From Sphingomonas sp. ERG5 (lineage in GTDB: Bacteria > Pseudomonadota > Alphaproteobacteria > Sphingomonadales > Sphingomonadaceae), in assembly GCF_000803065.1 (NCBI RefSeq), contig NZ_JSXI01000024.1:1-64000 (forward strand): DNA of 64,000 nt. The letters run 5' to 3'. Of the stretch, positions 26,615-35,940 are shown in pieces. Position 1 is the stretch's first letter; every line of letters starts with the position of its first letter. A model generated the notes under the pieces. The model was not told the DNA's origin and did not search any database. It saw nothing but the letters and a program-made list of their open reading frames with translations. A program made the translations under genes and the position numbers.

Positions 26615-27534
26615 CAGGGGCGCGCGAGCTTCGCCTCCCGCGCTGCGCGCAGGGCGGCGAAATCGTCGCCCGCATGGTAGCTCGAGCGCGTCAGCGGCGA
26701 TGCCGCCACCAGGAGGAAGCCCTTGGCGCGCGCGATCGCGGCATAGGCGTCGAATGCCTTGGGTGTGACGAAATCGATCACCTTGGCATGACGCGGGGTG
26801 GGCTGAAGATACTGGCCCATGGTCAGAAAATCGATATCGGCGGAGCGCATATCGTCCATCACCTGATGGACCTCAAGCCGCTCTTCGCCCAGCCCGACCA
26901 TCACACCGGATTTGGTGAAGATCGATGGATCGTGGCGCTTGACGCTCTCCAGCAGGCGCAGCGAAGCATAATAGCGCGCACCGGGGCGGATCGTCGGATA
27001 GAGGCGCGGCACGGTTTCGAGGTTGTGATTATAGACGTCAGGGCGCGCCTCGACGATCGATTCCACAGCAGCTTGTGCCTTGTTCCTGAAATCGGGTGTG
27101 AGGATTTCGATGGTCGTTTTCGGCGTCGTGCGGCGCAGGGCCTGGATCACCTTGACGAATTGCGACGCGCCGCCATCGGGCAAATCGTCGCGATCGACCG
27201 ACGTGATGACGATATGTTCGAGGCCGAGTTCGGCTGCCGCATCGGCGGTGTGCTGCGGTTCAAGCGCATCGACCGCGCGCGGCATGCCGGTCTTCACGTT
27301 GCAGAACGCACAGGCACGGGTGCAGGTATCGCCGAGGATCATCACCGTCGCGTGCTTCTTGGTCCAGCACTCGCCGATATTCGGGCACGCCGCCTCTTCA
27401 CAGACGGTGTTGAGATTGAGCCGGCGCATCATCGCCTTGGTCTCGGCAAAACCGACGCTGGTCGGAGCCTTGACGCGGATCCAGTCAGGCTTGCGTTGAC
27501 GTTCGGGACGGGCGATCGGAGTCATCTCGGTCAT
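26614..27534 (-). CDS. lipA: Lipoyl synthase
   Basis: Radical-SAM enzyme inserting sulfur into octanoyl groups on dehydrogenase E2 subunits and GcvH. Auxiliary cluster motif [13 protein letters not shown] and radical-SAM motif [10 protein letters not shown] are intact; the RSSYHAGD serine near the end ligates the auxiliary cluster. ATG 27534 gives 306 aa; ATG 27525 is also possible and neither has a strong ribosome-binding site. It leads into the COQ10/RatA-like gene and is divergent from carbonic anhydrase. Confidence 0.96.
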   Translation of the reverse strand: MTEMTPIARPERQRKPDWIRVKAPTSVGFAETKAMMRRLNLNTVCEEAACPNIGECWTKKHATVMILGDTCTRACAFCNVKTGMPRAVDALEPQHTADAAAELGLEHIVITSVDRDDLPDGGASQFVKVIQALRRTTPKTTIEILTPDFRNKAQAAVESIVEARPDVYNHNLETVPRLYPTIRPGARYYASLRLLESVKRHDPSIFTKSGVMVGLGEERLEVHQVMDDMRSADIDFLTMGQYLQPTPRHAKVIDFVTPKAFDAYAAIARAKGFLLVAASPLTRSSYHAGDDFAALRAAREAKLARP

Positions 27535-27600
27535 GGGGTCGCAGATAGCGATGCTTTGCCCCGCTTGCCACCCCCCGTTCCCGGTGCAAGAGAAGCGCGC

Positions 27601-28230
27601 ATGACCGGCTTTTCGAATCTCATCCAGGGCTATCACCGCTTTCGCGATTCATCCTGGGCCCAGCAACGCAGCCGATGGGCGGTATTAAGCGACGGGCAGA
27701 CGCCCAGCGTGATGGTGATTGCCTGCTCGGACAGCCGGGTCGACCCGGCGCAGATTTTCGATACCTCGCCGGGGGAAATCTTCGTCGTGCGCAATATCGC
27801 CAATCTGGTGCCGCCATTCGAGCTCGACGGCGGCCGGCATGGCGTATCCGCCGCGTTGGAGTTCGCGGTGACTCAGCTTCAGGTGTCGGAGATCGTGGTG
27901 ATGGGCCATGGCTCCTGCGGCGGCGTCCATGCCGCGATCCAACAGACATTTGCCGGCAAGCCGCCGGGCGAAGGCGGCTTTATCGACCATTGGATCGACC
28001 TGCTCGATGAAGCGCGCGACGACATCGTCGCGCGGTTGGGGACCGGCCCGAACGCGGTGCGCGCGTTGGAAATGGAAACGGTGCGGGTCAGCTTAGCCAA
28101 TCTGCGCACCTTTCCGTGCATTCCCGAGCGCGAGGCGGCTGGCACACTAACGTTGCACGGTGCCTATTTCGCCATCGCCGACGGCCTGTTGCATGTGATG
28201 GATGAAACGGGCCGCTTCGATATTGCCTGA
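27601..28230 (+). CDS. Beta-class carbonic anhydrase
   Basis: Interconverts carbon dioxide and bicarbonate in the cytoplasm. 209 aa with zinc ligands Cys42 ([11 protein letters not shown]), His103 and Cys106 ([11 protein letters not shown]), and the Asp44-Arg46 dyad. The overall length and motifs match bacterial beta-CAs. The reading frame stays open far upstream through the antisense of lipA, but ATG 27601 begins the conserved domain. It supplies bicarbonate to carboxylases. The gene is single, divergent from lipA and convergent with the DUF1801 gene, which ends on the next base. Confidence 0.93.
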   Translation: MTGFSNLIQGYHRFRDSSWAQQRSRWAVLSDGQTPSVMVIACSDSRVDPAQIFDTSPGEIFVVRNIANLVPPFELDGGRHGVSAALEFAVTQLQVSEIVVMGHGSCGGVHAAIQQTFAGKPPGEGGFIDHWIDLLDEARDDIVARLGTGPNAVRALEMETVRVSLANLRTFPCIPEREAAGTLTLHGAYFAIADGLLHVMDETGRFDIA

Positions 28231-28638
28231 TCAGTGGTTATCCCCGTTGCGCCGGTGATAGGTCAAGGCAAGCCGGACACAGGCGGATAACTCGGCCTCC
28301 GGCAATGGGTCGCCGAGCTTGAGCAGGATGGCGCGATTGCCCTCGTAGTTCAGCTCGTCGAACATCGACCGGAAACTGTCGATCAGGCTCGTCCGGCAAT
28401 TGAAATACAATGCATAATGGTCGGGCGCGGCCGGTTTCCACGCGATGCGGATCGTGCTCCCGCTTCCCGACATATCGGTCAGATAGGCAGGCTCGCCCCA
28501 TTTCAGGGTCTCGGTCAGGGCGCCGACCCCTTCCGTGCCAGCGGCTGTGGCCAGGATCAGGTCGCGAACCGCCATCAGCGCCGCGCGGGCATTGGCCGGA
28601 TAGCCGGCAAACACCCGCGCGACGGGATCGGGTATCAT
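28231..28638 (-). CDS. DUF1801 (YdhG-like) domain protein
   Basis: 135 aa. The fold features GALTETLKWGEPAYL and IRIAWKPAAPDHYALYFNC match DUF1801, a small domain of the YdhG/frataxin-like class of unproven role. The ATG at 28638 overlaps the ppk2 stop by four bases (ATGA), so expression is coupled to ppk2. No catalytic residues can be named. Confidence 0.82.
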   Translation of the reverse strand: MIPDPVARVFAGYPANARAALMAVRDLILATAAGTEGVGALTETLKWGEPAYLTDMSGSGSTIRIAWKPAAPDHYALYFNCRTSLIDSFRSMFDELNYEGNRAILLKLGDPLPEAELSACVRLALTYHRRNGDNH

Positions 28639-29408
28639 CCCTTGAGCGCCTTGCGCGCCAGTTTTTCCACCTTGGGATCGAGCGGCGGCGGCGTCATGTC
28701 GATATGCGCCTCCAGTCGGTCGGCAATCGCGTTCAGTGCGGCGATGCGTGCCGCCTTCTTGTTGTTGCCGTCGATCGCGCACCATGGCGCCCAGCGCGTG
28801 TCGGTGCGGCGGAACATCTCCGCCATCGCGTCGAGATAGGCACCGCGCTTGTCGCGGTTGCGATAATCGTCAGCCCCGGTCTTCCAGCGTTTCCAGGGAT
28901 GGTCGAGCCGCGCCTTGAGCCGTTCATCCTGTTCCGCCTGGGTGGTGTGGACGAACAATTTGACGATCGTGGTGCCCGAATCCACCTGCTGAGCTTCGAA
29001 CTCGTTGATCTCGTCATAACCGCGGCGCCATTGCGCTTCGGTCGCGAAGCCCTCGACTCGCTCGACCAGCACACGCCCGTACCAGCTGCGATCGAACACC
29101 CCGATATTGCCGTTCGCCGGCAGCCTTTGCCAGAAGCGCCACAGGAAATGGCGGGCGAGTTCTTCGGGAGTCGGCGCGGCGATCGGCCAGACCTCGAAAT
29201 TGCGCGGGTCCCATTCGGCGGTGAGGCGTTGGATGATACCACCCTTCCCCGCCGCGTCCCAGCCCTCGAACAGGACGAGTGCACGCTTCTTGTGGACGAT
29301 ATGCGCGACCTGGATATGCGAGAGGCGCTCCTGGACCGCGATCAATGCCTCCGCATAGTCGCCGTCGAACTTCTTGCCCGATTCATAGTCGGATAGGTTG
29401 ATGCTCAT
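28635..29408 (-). CDS. ppk2: Polyphosphate kinase 2 family protein (PPK2)
   Basis: PPK2 enzymes use polyphosphate to phosphorylate nucleoside mono- or diphosphates. Visible: Walker A ALVLFEGWDAAGKGG, lid region (WRFWQRLPANGNIGVFDRSW) with Walker B DRSWYGRVLVERVEG, and RNRDKRGAYLDAMAEMFRRT. The single ~260-aa domain points to a class I-III cytosolic enzyme; I cannot assign the class with confidence. ATG 29408 begins MSINLSDYESG; ATG 29420 is possible. It precedes the coupled DUF1801 gene. ppk1 and ppx lie 6-10 kb further along. Confidence 0.9.
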   Translation of the reverse strand: MSINLSDYESGKKFDGDYAEALIAVQERLSHIQVAHIVHKKRALVLFEGWDAAGKGGIIQRLTAEWDPRNFEVWPIAAPTPEELARHFLWRFWQRLPANGNIGVFDRSWYGRVLVERVEGFATEAQWRRGYDEINEFEAQQVDSGTTIVKLFVHTTQAEQDERLKARLDHPWKRWKTGADDYRNRDKRGAYLDAMAEMFRRTDTRWAPWCAIDGNNKKAARIAALNAIADRLEAHIDMTPPPLDPKVEKLARKALKG

Positions 29409-29424
29409 ATGCCGCATCATAAGC

Positions 29425-30816
29425 TCAGCTTTGTGGGATTTGCACTTCCCAATTGCCGCGCCGGCGCAGCACGAACCAATAATAGCCGGCGGAGACCGCG
29501 ATCTGCACTCCGGTCATGATCAGCGCGGCGCGGCCACCTTCCTCGACATCGATCCAGCTTGCCCAGGCGACACCGGCGAGCGCGACCAACGTGAGCACCG
29601 GCGCGACGGGATAAAACGGCATGCGATAATGCGCATGCGCAGTCCGCCCGGTTCGGCGCCCGACGATCGCCGCCACGCAAATGCCAGCGTAAATGACAAG
29701 CAAGCCGCTGCCGCTGAGGATTAGCAACAACTGGATCGGCAGGAAGCAGCATGCGACTCCGATCGCGCCGATCAGCAAGGTACCGATCCAGGGCGAGCCG
29801 AAGCGCGGATGGATGACGGTGAGCCAGCGATCGAGCGGACGCCCCCAGCTATTGTCACGCGCCGTACCGTAGAAGAAGCGCGCGCAGGCCAGCACCCAGG
29901 CGATCACAGCATTGATGATCGCGATGACCACGCCGACGGCGACCCAGTCGGCAAGCCTCCCCCCGCCTCGCGCCGCGACGAGCAGCCCGAACGGATCGCC
30001 CGCGCTGAGGAAAGCGGCGAGGTCACTCGCGCCCATCAACCCGCCAAGCACCGGCAGAACCTCTAGCAGGAGCGTCAGGACAAGCGCGGCGAGGATCGCA
30101 CGGGCAATGCCCCGCGATGCATCGTGCATTTCCTCGCCAAAATAGACTGCTGAGCCATAGCCGTTGAGCGCGAAGATCGCGATCGACGTGGCAAGGCCGA
30201 TTTGAGTGAGCGTCGCCGGCACCAACCCAGCAGGAGACGACATGACCGGCGCAGTCAGGAATTCAAGCGCGGAGCGCGCGGCGCCGTGAAAACCGACAAC
30301 CGCGACCACGATCAGCGCGAGCACTTCGAACATCAGAAAGATACCGGTCATCCAGGCGTTCAGCCGGATGCGCAGTATCGCAACGAGCGTCGCGCCCACC
30401 ACGACGGCGATGGCTACCGGTATTTGCGGAAGGCCGGGCAGGACGGTGGACAGCACCGCGCTGATACCGAGCGCAGCAACGGGAACAAAGAAGATATTGT
30501 TGAAGACGTTGACGCCAAGCATCACGAAACCGGCGAGCGGCCCCAAAGTATGCGCGACCGCGACATACTCCCCGCCTGCGACCGGCCAGGCCGAGGAGAG
30601 TTCGGCATAGATGAAGGCCGTCGCGACGCAGACGATCCCAGCCAGGATCAGCGCCCAGATCGCGCCGGTGCCCGCCACTTGGAGCATGCCGGGAATGATC
30701 ACGAACACCGACGATGCGGGTGTCGTGACCGAAAGCGTCAGGAACAGCACGCCGAACACGCCCAGGCTGCGCACCAGCCGGGATGGCTGTTCGGGCCTCA
30801 GCTGTTCATTGAGCAT
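29425..30816 (-). CDS. APC-family amino acid/polyamine permease
   Basis: 463 aa with about 12 hydrophobic segments and the APC start pattern (LGVFGVLFLTLSVTTPASSV, then IYAELSSAWPVAGGEYV). The conserved Glu in EEMHDASRGIARAIL of helix 6-7 is typical for amino acid permeases. It would sit in the inner membrane and exchange or import amino acids or amines; the substrate is not evident. It ends 16 bp before ppk2 on the same strand, so read-through is possible. Confidence 0.88.
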   Translation of the reverse strand: MLNEQLRPEQPSRLVRSLGVFGVLFLTLSVTTPASSVFVIIPGMLQVAGTGAIWALILAGIVCVATAFIYAELSSAWPVAGGEYVAVAHTLGPLAGFVMLGVNVFNNIFFVPVAALGISAVLSTVLPGLPQIPVAIAVVVGATLVAILRIRLNAWMTGIFLMFEVLALIVVAVVGFHGAARSALEFLTAPVMSSPAGLVPATLTQIGLATSIAIFALNGYGSAVYFGEEMHDASRGIARAILAALVLTLLLEVLPVLGGLMGASDLAAFLSAGDPFGLLVAARGGGRLADWVAVGVVIAIINAVIAWVLACARFFYGTARDNSWGRPLDRWLTVIHPRFGSPWIGTLLIGAIGVACCFLPIQLLLILSGSGLLVIYAGICVAAIVGRRTGRTAHAHYRMPFYPVAPVLTLVALAGVAWASWIDVEEGGRAALIMTGVQIAVSAGYYWFVLRRRGNWEVQIPQS

Positions 30817-30907
30817 TATCTGTCCGCCCCCGCGTCACGGTGCTGCGCACATGCGACACGCACGATGCCAGAACAAGCCCCCGGTGATCGGAGGCGCGCT
30901 TCCCCTC

Positions 30908-30939
30908 CGCGTCATTCCCGCCAAGGTGGGAATGACGCG
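30908..30939. repeat. Short palindromic intergenic repeat or hairpin after aspS
   Basis: CGCGTCATTCCC (30908-30919) and GGGAATGACGCG (30928-30939) are perfect 12-bp arms around an 8-bp centre. It begins 14 bp after the aspS stop on the minus strand and may terminate or stabilise the aspS transcript, although no T-run follows. The core GTCAT(T/C)CC is also found in the larger repeat at 32773-32853. Confidence 0.65.
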
Positions 30940-30953
30940 GTATTCTGGCTGAA

Positions 30954-32753
30954 TTACGCCGACTTGACTGCCTGAGCGTCGACAGTGCGGATATTGAGTT
31001 CCTTCAGCTGCTTCGACGTCACGAACGCCGGCGCCCCCATCATCAAATCTTCCGCCTTTTGCGTCATCGGGAAGACGATCACTTCGCGAATATTGGGCTC
31101 ATCGGCAAGCAGCATGACAATCCGGTCGACGCCCGGCGCTGAACCGCCATGCGGCGGGGCGCCGCACTTGAAGGCGTTGATCATGCCCGCGAAGTTCGTA
31201 TCGACATCGGCCTGGGTATAGCCGGCGATCTCGAACGCCTTGTACATGATCTCGGGCTTGTGGTTCCGTACCGCGCCTGACGACAATTCGATGCCGTTGC
31301 ACACGATGTCATATTGATAAGCGAGGATGTCGAGCGGGTTCATCGTTTCCAGCGCTGCCATCTCGCCCTGCGGCATCGAGAAGGGATTGTGGCTGAAGTC
31401 GACCTTCTTCGCGTCCTCGTCATATTCGAACATCGGGAAATCGACGATCCAGCAGAATTCGAAGCGGTTCTGATCGATCAGGCCAAGCTGGTCGGCAACG
31501 CGAGTGCGCGCCAGCCCGGCAAGCTTCGCGGCCTGCGCTTCCTTGCCCGCGGCGAAGAAGATGCCGTCGTTCGGGCCGAGGCCAAGCGCGTCGGCGATCG
31601 CCTTCATGCCGTCCTGGCCGTGATTATTGGCGATCGGACCGCCGAACACGCCATCCTTCTGCGTCGCATAGCCAAGCCCGGGAAAGCCTTCGCCCTGCGC
31701 CCAGCTGTTCATGTCGTCGAAGAATTTGCGGCTCTTCTCATGCGTGTTGGGAGCCGGCAGCGCGCGCACCACATCGCCGCCCTCGACCATCGAAGCGAAG
31801 CGACCGAAACCGGAACCCTTGAAGAGCTCCGACACGTCGGTGATCAGGACCGGGTTGCGCAGATCGGGCTTGTCATTGCCGTACTTCAGCATCGATTCGC
31901 GGTACGGAATGCGCTTGAACGGCAATGGCGAGACGGTGCGACCCTTGCCCTGCCAGTCGGCGAATTCCTCGAACACGCCGTGCAGCACCGGCTCGATCGC
32001 CGCGAACACATCGTCTTGCGTGACATAGCTCATCTCGAAATCGAGCTGGTAGAATTCACCTGGGCTGCGATCGGCACGGGCATCTTCGTCACGGAAGCAG
32101 GGCGCGATCTGGAAGTATTTGTCGAAGCCCGCGACCATGAGCAACTGCTTGAACATCTGCGGCGCCTGCGGCAGCGCGTAGAATTTGCCCGGATGTACAC
32201 GGCTCGGCACAAGATAATCGCGTGCACCCTCGGGCGACGACGCGGTCAGGATCGGGGTCTGGAATTCAGTGAAACCCTGCCCAATCATACGGCTGCGGAG
32301 CGACGAAATGACGTTGGAGCGCAGCAGGATATTGGCATGGAGCCGCTCACGCCGCAAATCGAGGAAGCGGTAGCGCAAGCGAATATCCTCGGGATATTCA
32401 TTCTCGCCGAACACCGGCATGGGCAGTTCCTGCGCCGCCGATTGCACCACCACATCGCGCGCACGAATCTCGATCTCGCCCGAAGGCAGATTCGCATTCA
32501 CCGTTTCAGGCGAGCGGGCCACCACATCGCCGGTAATCGTCACGACGGATTCGGCGCGCAATTTGTCGAGCGCGGCGTGAGTCGGGCTGTCGCTGTCGGT
32601 GACGATCTGCGTGATGCCATAATGATCACGTAAATCGACGAACAGCAGATTGCCGTGGTCGCGCTTGCGATGGATCCAGCCGCTGAGCTTGACCGACGTC
32701 CCGACATCGGCGGCGCGGAGCTGTGCGCAGGTATGCGTGCGATAGGCGTGCAT
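30954..32753 (-). CDS. aspS: Aspartyl-tRNA synthetase
   Basis: Class II synthetase charging tRNA-Asp; 599 aa. N-terminal OB-fold ([23 protein letters not shown]), motif 2 ([23 protein letters not shown]), a bacterial GAD insertion domain, and motif 3 ([14 protein letters not shown]). ATG 32753 gives [13 protein letters not shown], the normal start; the ATG at 32765 adds four residues. Alphaproteobacterial AspRS is often non-discriminating, also charging tRNA-Asn, which the sequence alone does not settle. A long inverted repeat lies about 20 bp upstream, in its leader. Confidence 0.97.
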   Translation of the reverse strand: MHAYRTHTCAQLRAADVGTSVKLSGWIHRKRDHGNLLFVDLRDHYGITQIVTDSDSPTHAALDKLRAESVVTITGDVVARSPETVNANLPSGEIEIRARDVVVQSAAQELPMPVFGENEYPEDIRLRYRFLDLRRERLHANILLRSNVISSLRSRMIGQGFTEFQTPILTASSPEGARDYLVPSRVHPGKFYALPQAPQMFKQLLMVAGFDKYFQIAPCFRDEDARADRSPGEFYQLDFEMSYVTQDDVFAAIEPVLHGVFEEFADWQGKGRTVSPLPFKRIPYRESMLKYGNDKPDLRNPVLITDVSELFKGSGFGRFASMVEGGDVVRALPAPNTHEKSRKFFDDMNSWAQGEGFPGLGYATQKDGVFGGPIANNHGQDGMKAIADALGLGPNDGIFFAAGKEAQAAKLAGLARTRVADQLGLIDQNRFEFCWIVDFPMFEYDEDAKKVDFSHNPFSMPQGEMAALETMNPLDILAYQYDIVCNGIELSSGAVRNHKPEIMYKAFEIAGYTQADVDTNFAGMINAFKCGAPPHGGSAPGVDRIVMLLADEPNIREVIVFPMTQKAEDLMMGAPAFVTSKQLKELNIRTVDAQAVKSA

Positions 32754-32772
32754 TTGGATTCTCACTCTGGCT

Positions 32773-32853
32773 CGTCACCCTGGCACGGGCTGGGATCTCG
32801 CGCCGCAAGCGCGCGCGCCGTAACGGGAGACCCCAGCCTGTGCCGGGATGACG
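32773..32853. repeat. Large imperfect inverted repeat between aspS and rnd
   Basis: Arms 32773-32802 and 32824-32853 are inverted copies differing at about 5 of 30 positions; they include CGTCA(C/T)CC, GGCAC and GGCTGGG blocks. The 21-bp centre is very GC-rich. Elements of this kind are dispersed in sphingomonad genomes (general knowledge). It sits in the shared aspS/rnd promoter region, 20 bp before the aspS start, so it would fold in the aspS leader RNA. Confidence 0.75.
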
Positions 32854-32926
32854 TAAATATGTGGGGCCGCGCTTCTCTTTCCATGCCGCCTTTGTCAACC
32901 CGCTCACCTGTCGCTATGGGTCCAAG

Positions 32927-34102
32927 ATGCACATCCATGACCTGATCACCGACAGCGCCACCCTCGCCAATCTCTGCGCCCGATTGTCGCAAGCCGACTT
33001 CGTCTGCGTCGACACCGAGTTCATGCGCGAGAACACGTTCTGGCCGGAACTCTGCCTGATCCAGATCGCCGACGAGAATGAAGCAGCGGCGATCGATCCG
33101 ATGGCGGCGGGACTCAACATGAAGCCCTTACTCGATCTGCTGGTCGACAATGAGGATGTGTTGAAGGTCTTCCATGCCGGCGGGCAGGATCTTGAAATCG
33201 TTTATAATTTGACCGGTAAGACGCCGCATCCGTTGTTCGACACGCAAGTGGCGGCGATGGCGCTCGGTCAGGGCGAGCAGATCGGCTATTCCAATCTGGT
33301 CGATTCTTATCTTGGCATCGTCGTCGATAAGGGCGCGCGTTTCACCGATTGGTCGCGCCGCCCGCTCGATGCGCGGCAAATCGAATATGCGATCGGCGAC
33401 GTCACGCATCTGGCAAAAATCTTCCCCAAGATGCTCAATCGGCTGCGCAAGACCGGGCGCGGCGAATGGCTCGATCAGGAAATGGAGCGAATCGGCGATC
33501 CGGCCAATTACGCCAATGACCCCGAAGAAGCCTGGAAGCGTATCCGCATCGCCGGTCGCAAGCCCGACGTACTGGGACGGCTGAAGGCGCTTGCGCGCTG
33601 GCGCGAGCTCGAGGCGCAAGGCAAGGATTTGCCGCGAGGCCGTATCGTCAAGGACGAGACGATCGCCGATATCGCCGGCCATCCACCGCGCAAGCAAAGC
33701 GACTTGGCGAAAGTGCGCGGGCTGTCCGCGACCTGGGCGGGCAATGATATCGGCGGACGGCTGATGGCGGCGCTGGACGCAGCGGTACCAATGAGCGCTG
33801 ACGAAATGCCGGCGCGCGATGATCGCAAGCCGGGCCTGGGCAAGGACGGCGCGCTGGTCGCCGATTTGCTCAAGCTCCTGCTCAAGATCCGCGCCAAGGA
33901 AATCGACGTCGCCTCGCGCCTGCTCGCGCGCAGCGAGGACCTCGAGGCGCTGGCGGCGGGGCAGCGCGAGGGGCTGTCGATCCTGCAGGGCTGGCGCTTC
34001 GAACAGTTCGGCCGTGACGCGCTTGACCTGGTCGAGGGGCGACTGGCCTTTGCCGTGGTCAACGGCAAGCTGAAGATGACTCGGACGGAGGACGCAGCAT
34101 GA
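32927..34102 (+). CDS. rnd: Ribonuclease D
   Basis: 3'-5' exonuclease in tRNA maturation. The DEDDy exonuclease domain (about 1-190) has FVCVDTEFMRENTFWP (Exo I), VFHAGGQDLEIVYN (Exo II) and QIEYAIGDVTHLAKIF (Exo III, Tyr and Asp); HRDC domains follow (about 205-290 and on). ATG 32927 starts directly before the domain and gives 391 aa, the family length. Its last four bases overlap the start of a small lipoprotein gene (ATGA), so the two are likely co-translated. Confidence 0.95.
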   Translation: MHIHDLITDSATLANLCARLSQADFVCVDTEFMRENTFWPELCLIQIADENEAAAIDPMAAGLNMKPLLDLLVDNEDVLKVFHAGGQDLEIVYNLTGKTPHPLFDTQVAAMALGQGEQIGYSNLVDSYLGIVVDKGARFTDWSRRPLDARQIEYAIGDVTHLAKIFPKMLNRLRKTGRGEWLDQEMERIGDPANYANDPEEAWKRIRIAGRKPDVLGRLKALARWRELEAQGKDLPRGRIVKDETIADIAGHPPRKQSDLAKVRGLSATWAGNDIGGRLMAALDAAVPMSADEMPARDDRKPGLGKDGALVADLLKLLLKIRAKEIDVASRLLARSEDLEALAAGQREGLSILQGWRFEQFGRDALDLVEGRLAFAVVNGKLKMTRTEDAA

Positions 34103-34383
34103 AGATCGCCATCGGATTGATCGGAGCCCTGGCGCTGGGCGGATGCATGGACGGCCATCCGACGCCGCTTCCCGGCCCACGGGCGTGCAATGCTGATCGC
34201 GTCCAGAACCTGGTCGGCCAGCGTGCTACCCCGGCTCTGGTCGGCAAAGCCAAGCGCCGCTCGGGCGCGTCGGTTGCGCGACGGATCACGCCTGAGATGC
34301 GGGTAACGATGGAATTCCGCGCAGATCGTGTGAATGTCTGGGTCGGCATCAACGGCACTGCGGAACGGATCAGCTGCGGTTAA
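34099..34383 (+). CDS. Lipoprotein with peptidase inhibitor I78 domain, copy 1
   Basis: 94 aa. Signal with lipobox LALGGC (Cys16), then an I78-type domain: Cys30 in CNADRVQNLVG, RRITPEMRVTMEFRADRVNV and a closing ISCG (Cys93). I78 proteins are small inhibitors of serine-type peptidases with a conserved cysteine pair; bacterial members are periplasmic lipoproteins of mostly untested target. It overlaps the rnd stop by four bases and is followed 55 bp later by a paralogue of identical length. Confidence 0.85.
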   Translation: MKIAIGLIGALALGGCMDGHPTPLPGPRACNADRVQNLVGQRATPALVGKAKRRSGASVARRITPEMRVTMEFRADRVNVWVGINGTAERISCG

Positions 34384-34438
34384 GCGACGAGATCTGACAG
34401 CGAGCCCCCCTGAGAACGACACGGACGGAGGATATGCC

Positions 34439-34723
34439 ATGAAACGGATCGCTGGAATCGCATTGCTGATGCTCTCGGCCTGCGCGATGGATGATCCGCC
34501 GCAGCGACCCGGCCCACCCCGCACCTGCAATGCAGATCGGGTACAGCAATTCGTCGGCAGCCCGGGATCGGCCAAGGTCGTCGCCAGCGCCAAACGCCGC
34601 GCTGGAGCGCGCGCGGTACGCCGGATCACGCCGGGCATGATGGTGACGATGGATTTCCGGATGGATCGCCTGAACGTCTATGTCGACGCGCAAGGACGGG
34701 TCGAACGCCTTACTTGCGGCTAG
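34439..34723 (+). CDS. Lipoprotein with peptidase inhibitor I78 domain, copy 2
   Basis: 94 aa with lipobox LMLSAC (Cys15) and the same I78 layout as the preceding gene: CNADRVQQFVG, RRITPGMMVTMDFRMDRLNV, LTCG. By my count 37 of 65 residues from Cys30 onward are identical to copy 1, while the linker after the lipobox differs. ATG 34439 follows GGAGGATATGCC. A tandem duplication with divergence is the simplest reading. It probably shares a transcript with rnd and copy 1. Confidence 0.85.
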   Translation: MKRIAGIALLMLSACAMDDPPQRPGPPRTCNADRVQQFVGSPGSAKVVASAKRRAGARAVRRITPGMMVTMDFRMDRLNVYVDAQGRVERLTCG

Positions 34724-34793
34724 GATGGGTTGATCCACTTCCGCTCGGGCAGCTATCGCCCTCAGTCGCTTCGACCGCCATTTCTTGATGGTA

Positions 34794-35876
34794 TCAGGAC
34801 GTAGGCGGCGCAGCACCAAACAAGCTGTCGGCAAAGAGGTCGAGCGTGCGCTGCGACATGCCGGTGTTGTTGAGGATGACAACGGTCGAGTGATCGTCGA
34901 AGCGGTGGCCAAGTACTGAGCGATAGCCTTCGGTGTTGCCCGTTTCCCATCCGGCAAGTCGGGTTTGCGCACCAATCTGTAGCGATCGGATGCGGCCGCC
35001 CAGCGCATACCGGTCATCGGGCGCCCGGATCGTCTTCAATTCGCGAAGCGAGTCGCCCGACAGAAAGCCGGTATCGAACACGAGATGCGCCGCGCGCAGC
35101 AGGTCGGCGGCGGTGCTGTAATATCCACCCCCAGCGGCCATGATGTCCAGACGCCGCGCCGGCATGCGAACCAGCGGTGCCCCCCGATAAGATGCGGCAG
35201 TGGTCGGCAAGTCTCGGCTCGAACGCGCTGCATCGGTGTGTTTCAGGCCCAACGGATCGAGCGTAATGGTGCGCACGACCTGCTGAAACGGTTGCCCGGT
35301 TACCGCCTCGACCATCGCCGTGATGATGAACCAGTTGGTCATGGCGTAATCGAACTTGCTGCCCGGCTCGAAAGCGAGGTCGGCCGAAGCATAGAGCCTG
35401 ACGCCCTCAGCGGCCGAAACCTCGCGCTCCAGCACGCCCGGATCGAGCTTGGCTGCTGGGAGGAACATGCTGGGAATGCCGCTCATGTTCGACAAAAGAT
35501 GCTGGAGCGTGACCTTGGCGCCAGTGTCCGGCCGGTAATCGCGAAGGATAGTCGCGATCGGTGTATCAAGCGCGAGTTTACCGCGCTCGGCCAGCTTGAG
35601 CGCCGTCACTGTCGTCAGCCATTTGGAGATCGAAGCGATTGCGTAGCGCGTATCGATCGTTGCCGGCCGCCCCGCTTCGCTGTCGGCCATACCGAACGCA
35701 CGCGCGTAACTTGCTTTGCCCGCTCCGCCCGTCATGACGATGCCCTGAAACCCATGGGCCTTCACAAAAGCGTCGACCACCGGGTTATCCTGTCCCAGCG
35801 ACTCCTTCGCGAAGCCTGTTGCGGGGGTCAGCCCAAGAAGTGCACCAGTCACAAGCAATTGCCGACGGTCGATCAT
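34794..35876 (-). CDS. Serine hydrolase, beta-lactamase/penicillin-binding family (class C-like), secreted
   Basis: 360 aa from ATG 35876 (GGGGAGGG upstream). A twin-Arg-like start (MIDRRQLLVTGALLG) suggests Tat or Sec export. The SxxK motif is Ser82-Ile-Ser-Lys85 in YAIASISKW; the second motif reads Tyr177-Ala-Met where YxN is usual; a late GHRFDDHSTVV is in the third-motif region. This family contains esterases, D-aminopeptidases and beta-lactamases, so resistance should not be assumed. It faces the I78 genes tail-to-tail and follows ppx on the same strand. Confidence 0.85.
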   Translation of the reverse strand: MIDRRQLLVTGALLGLTPATGFAKESLGQDNPVVDAFVKAHGFQGIVMTGGAGKASYARAFGMADSEAGRPATIDTRYAIASISKWLTTVTALKLAERGKLALDTPIATILRDYRPDTGAKVTLQHLLSNMSGIPSMFLPAAKLDPGVLEREVSAAEGVRLYASADLAFEPGSKFDYAMTNWFIITAMVEAVTGQPFQQVVRTITLDPLGLKHTDAARSSRDLPTTAASYRGAPLVRMPARRLDIMAAGGGYYSTAADLLRAAHLVFDTGFLSGDSLRELKTIRAPDDRYALGGRIRSLQIGAQTRLAGWETGNTEGYRSVLGHRFDDHSTVVILNNTGMSQRTLDLFADSLFGAAPPTS

Positions 35877-35940
35877 GCATCCCTCCCCGCGTCCCAATGC
35901 GAATATCTGGCGCGAATTGGATGAACCGCGGCTGATCGAA

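Noticed and set aside
26506..27600. N-terminal extension of the carbonic anhydrase frame across the antisense of lipA
   Set aside because: The beta-CA domain begins right at ATG 27601; upstream residues resemble a reverse-frame artefact and would overlap lipA fully.
31314..32633. 439-codon plus-strand frame opposite aspS
   Set aside because: Antisense to a motif-complete class II synthetase; typical GC-rich reverse-strand frame.
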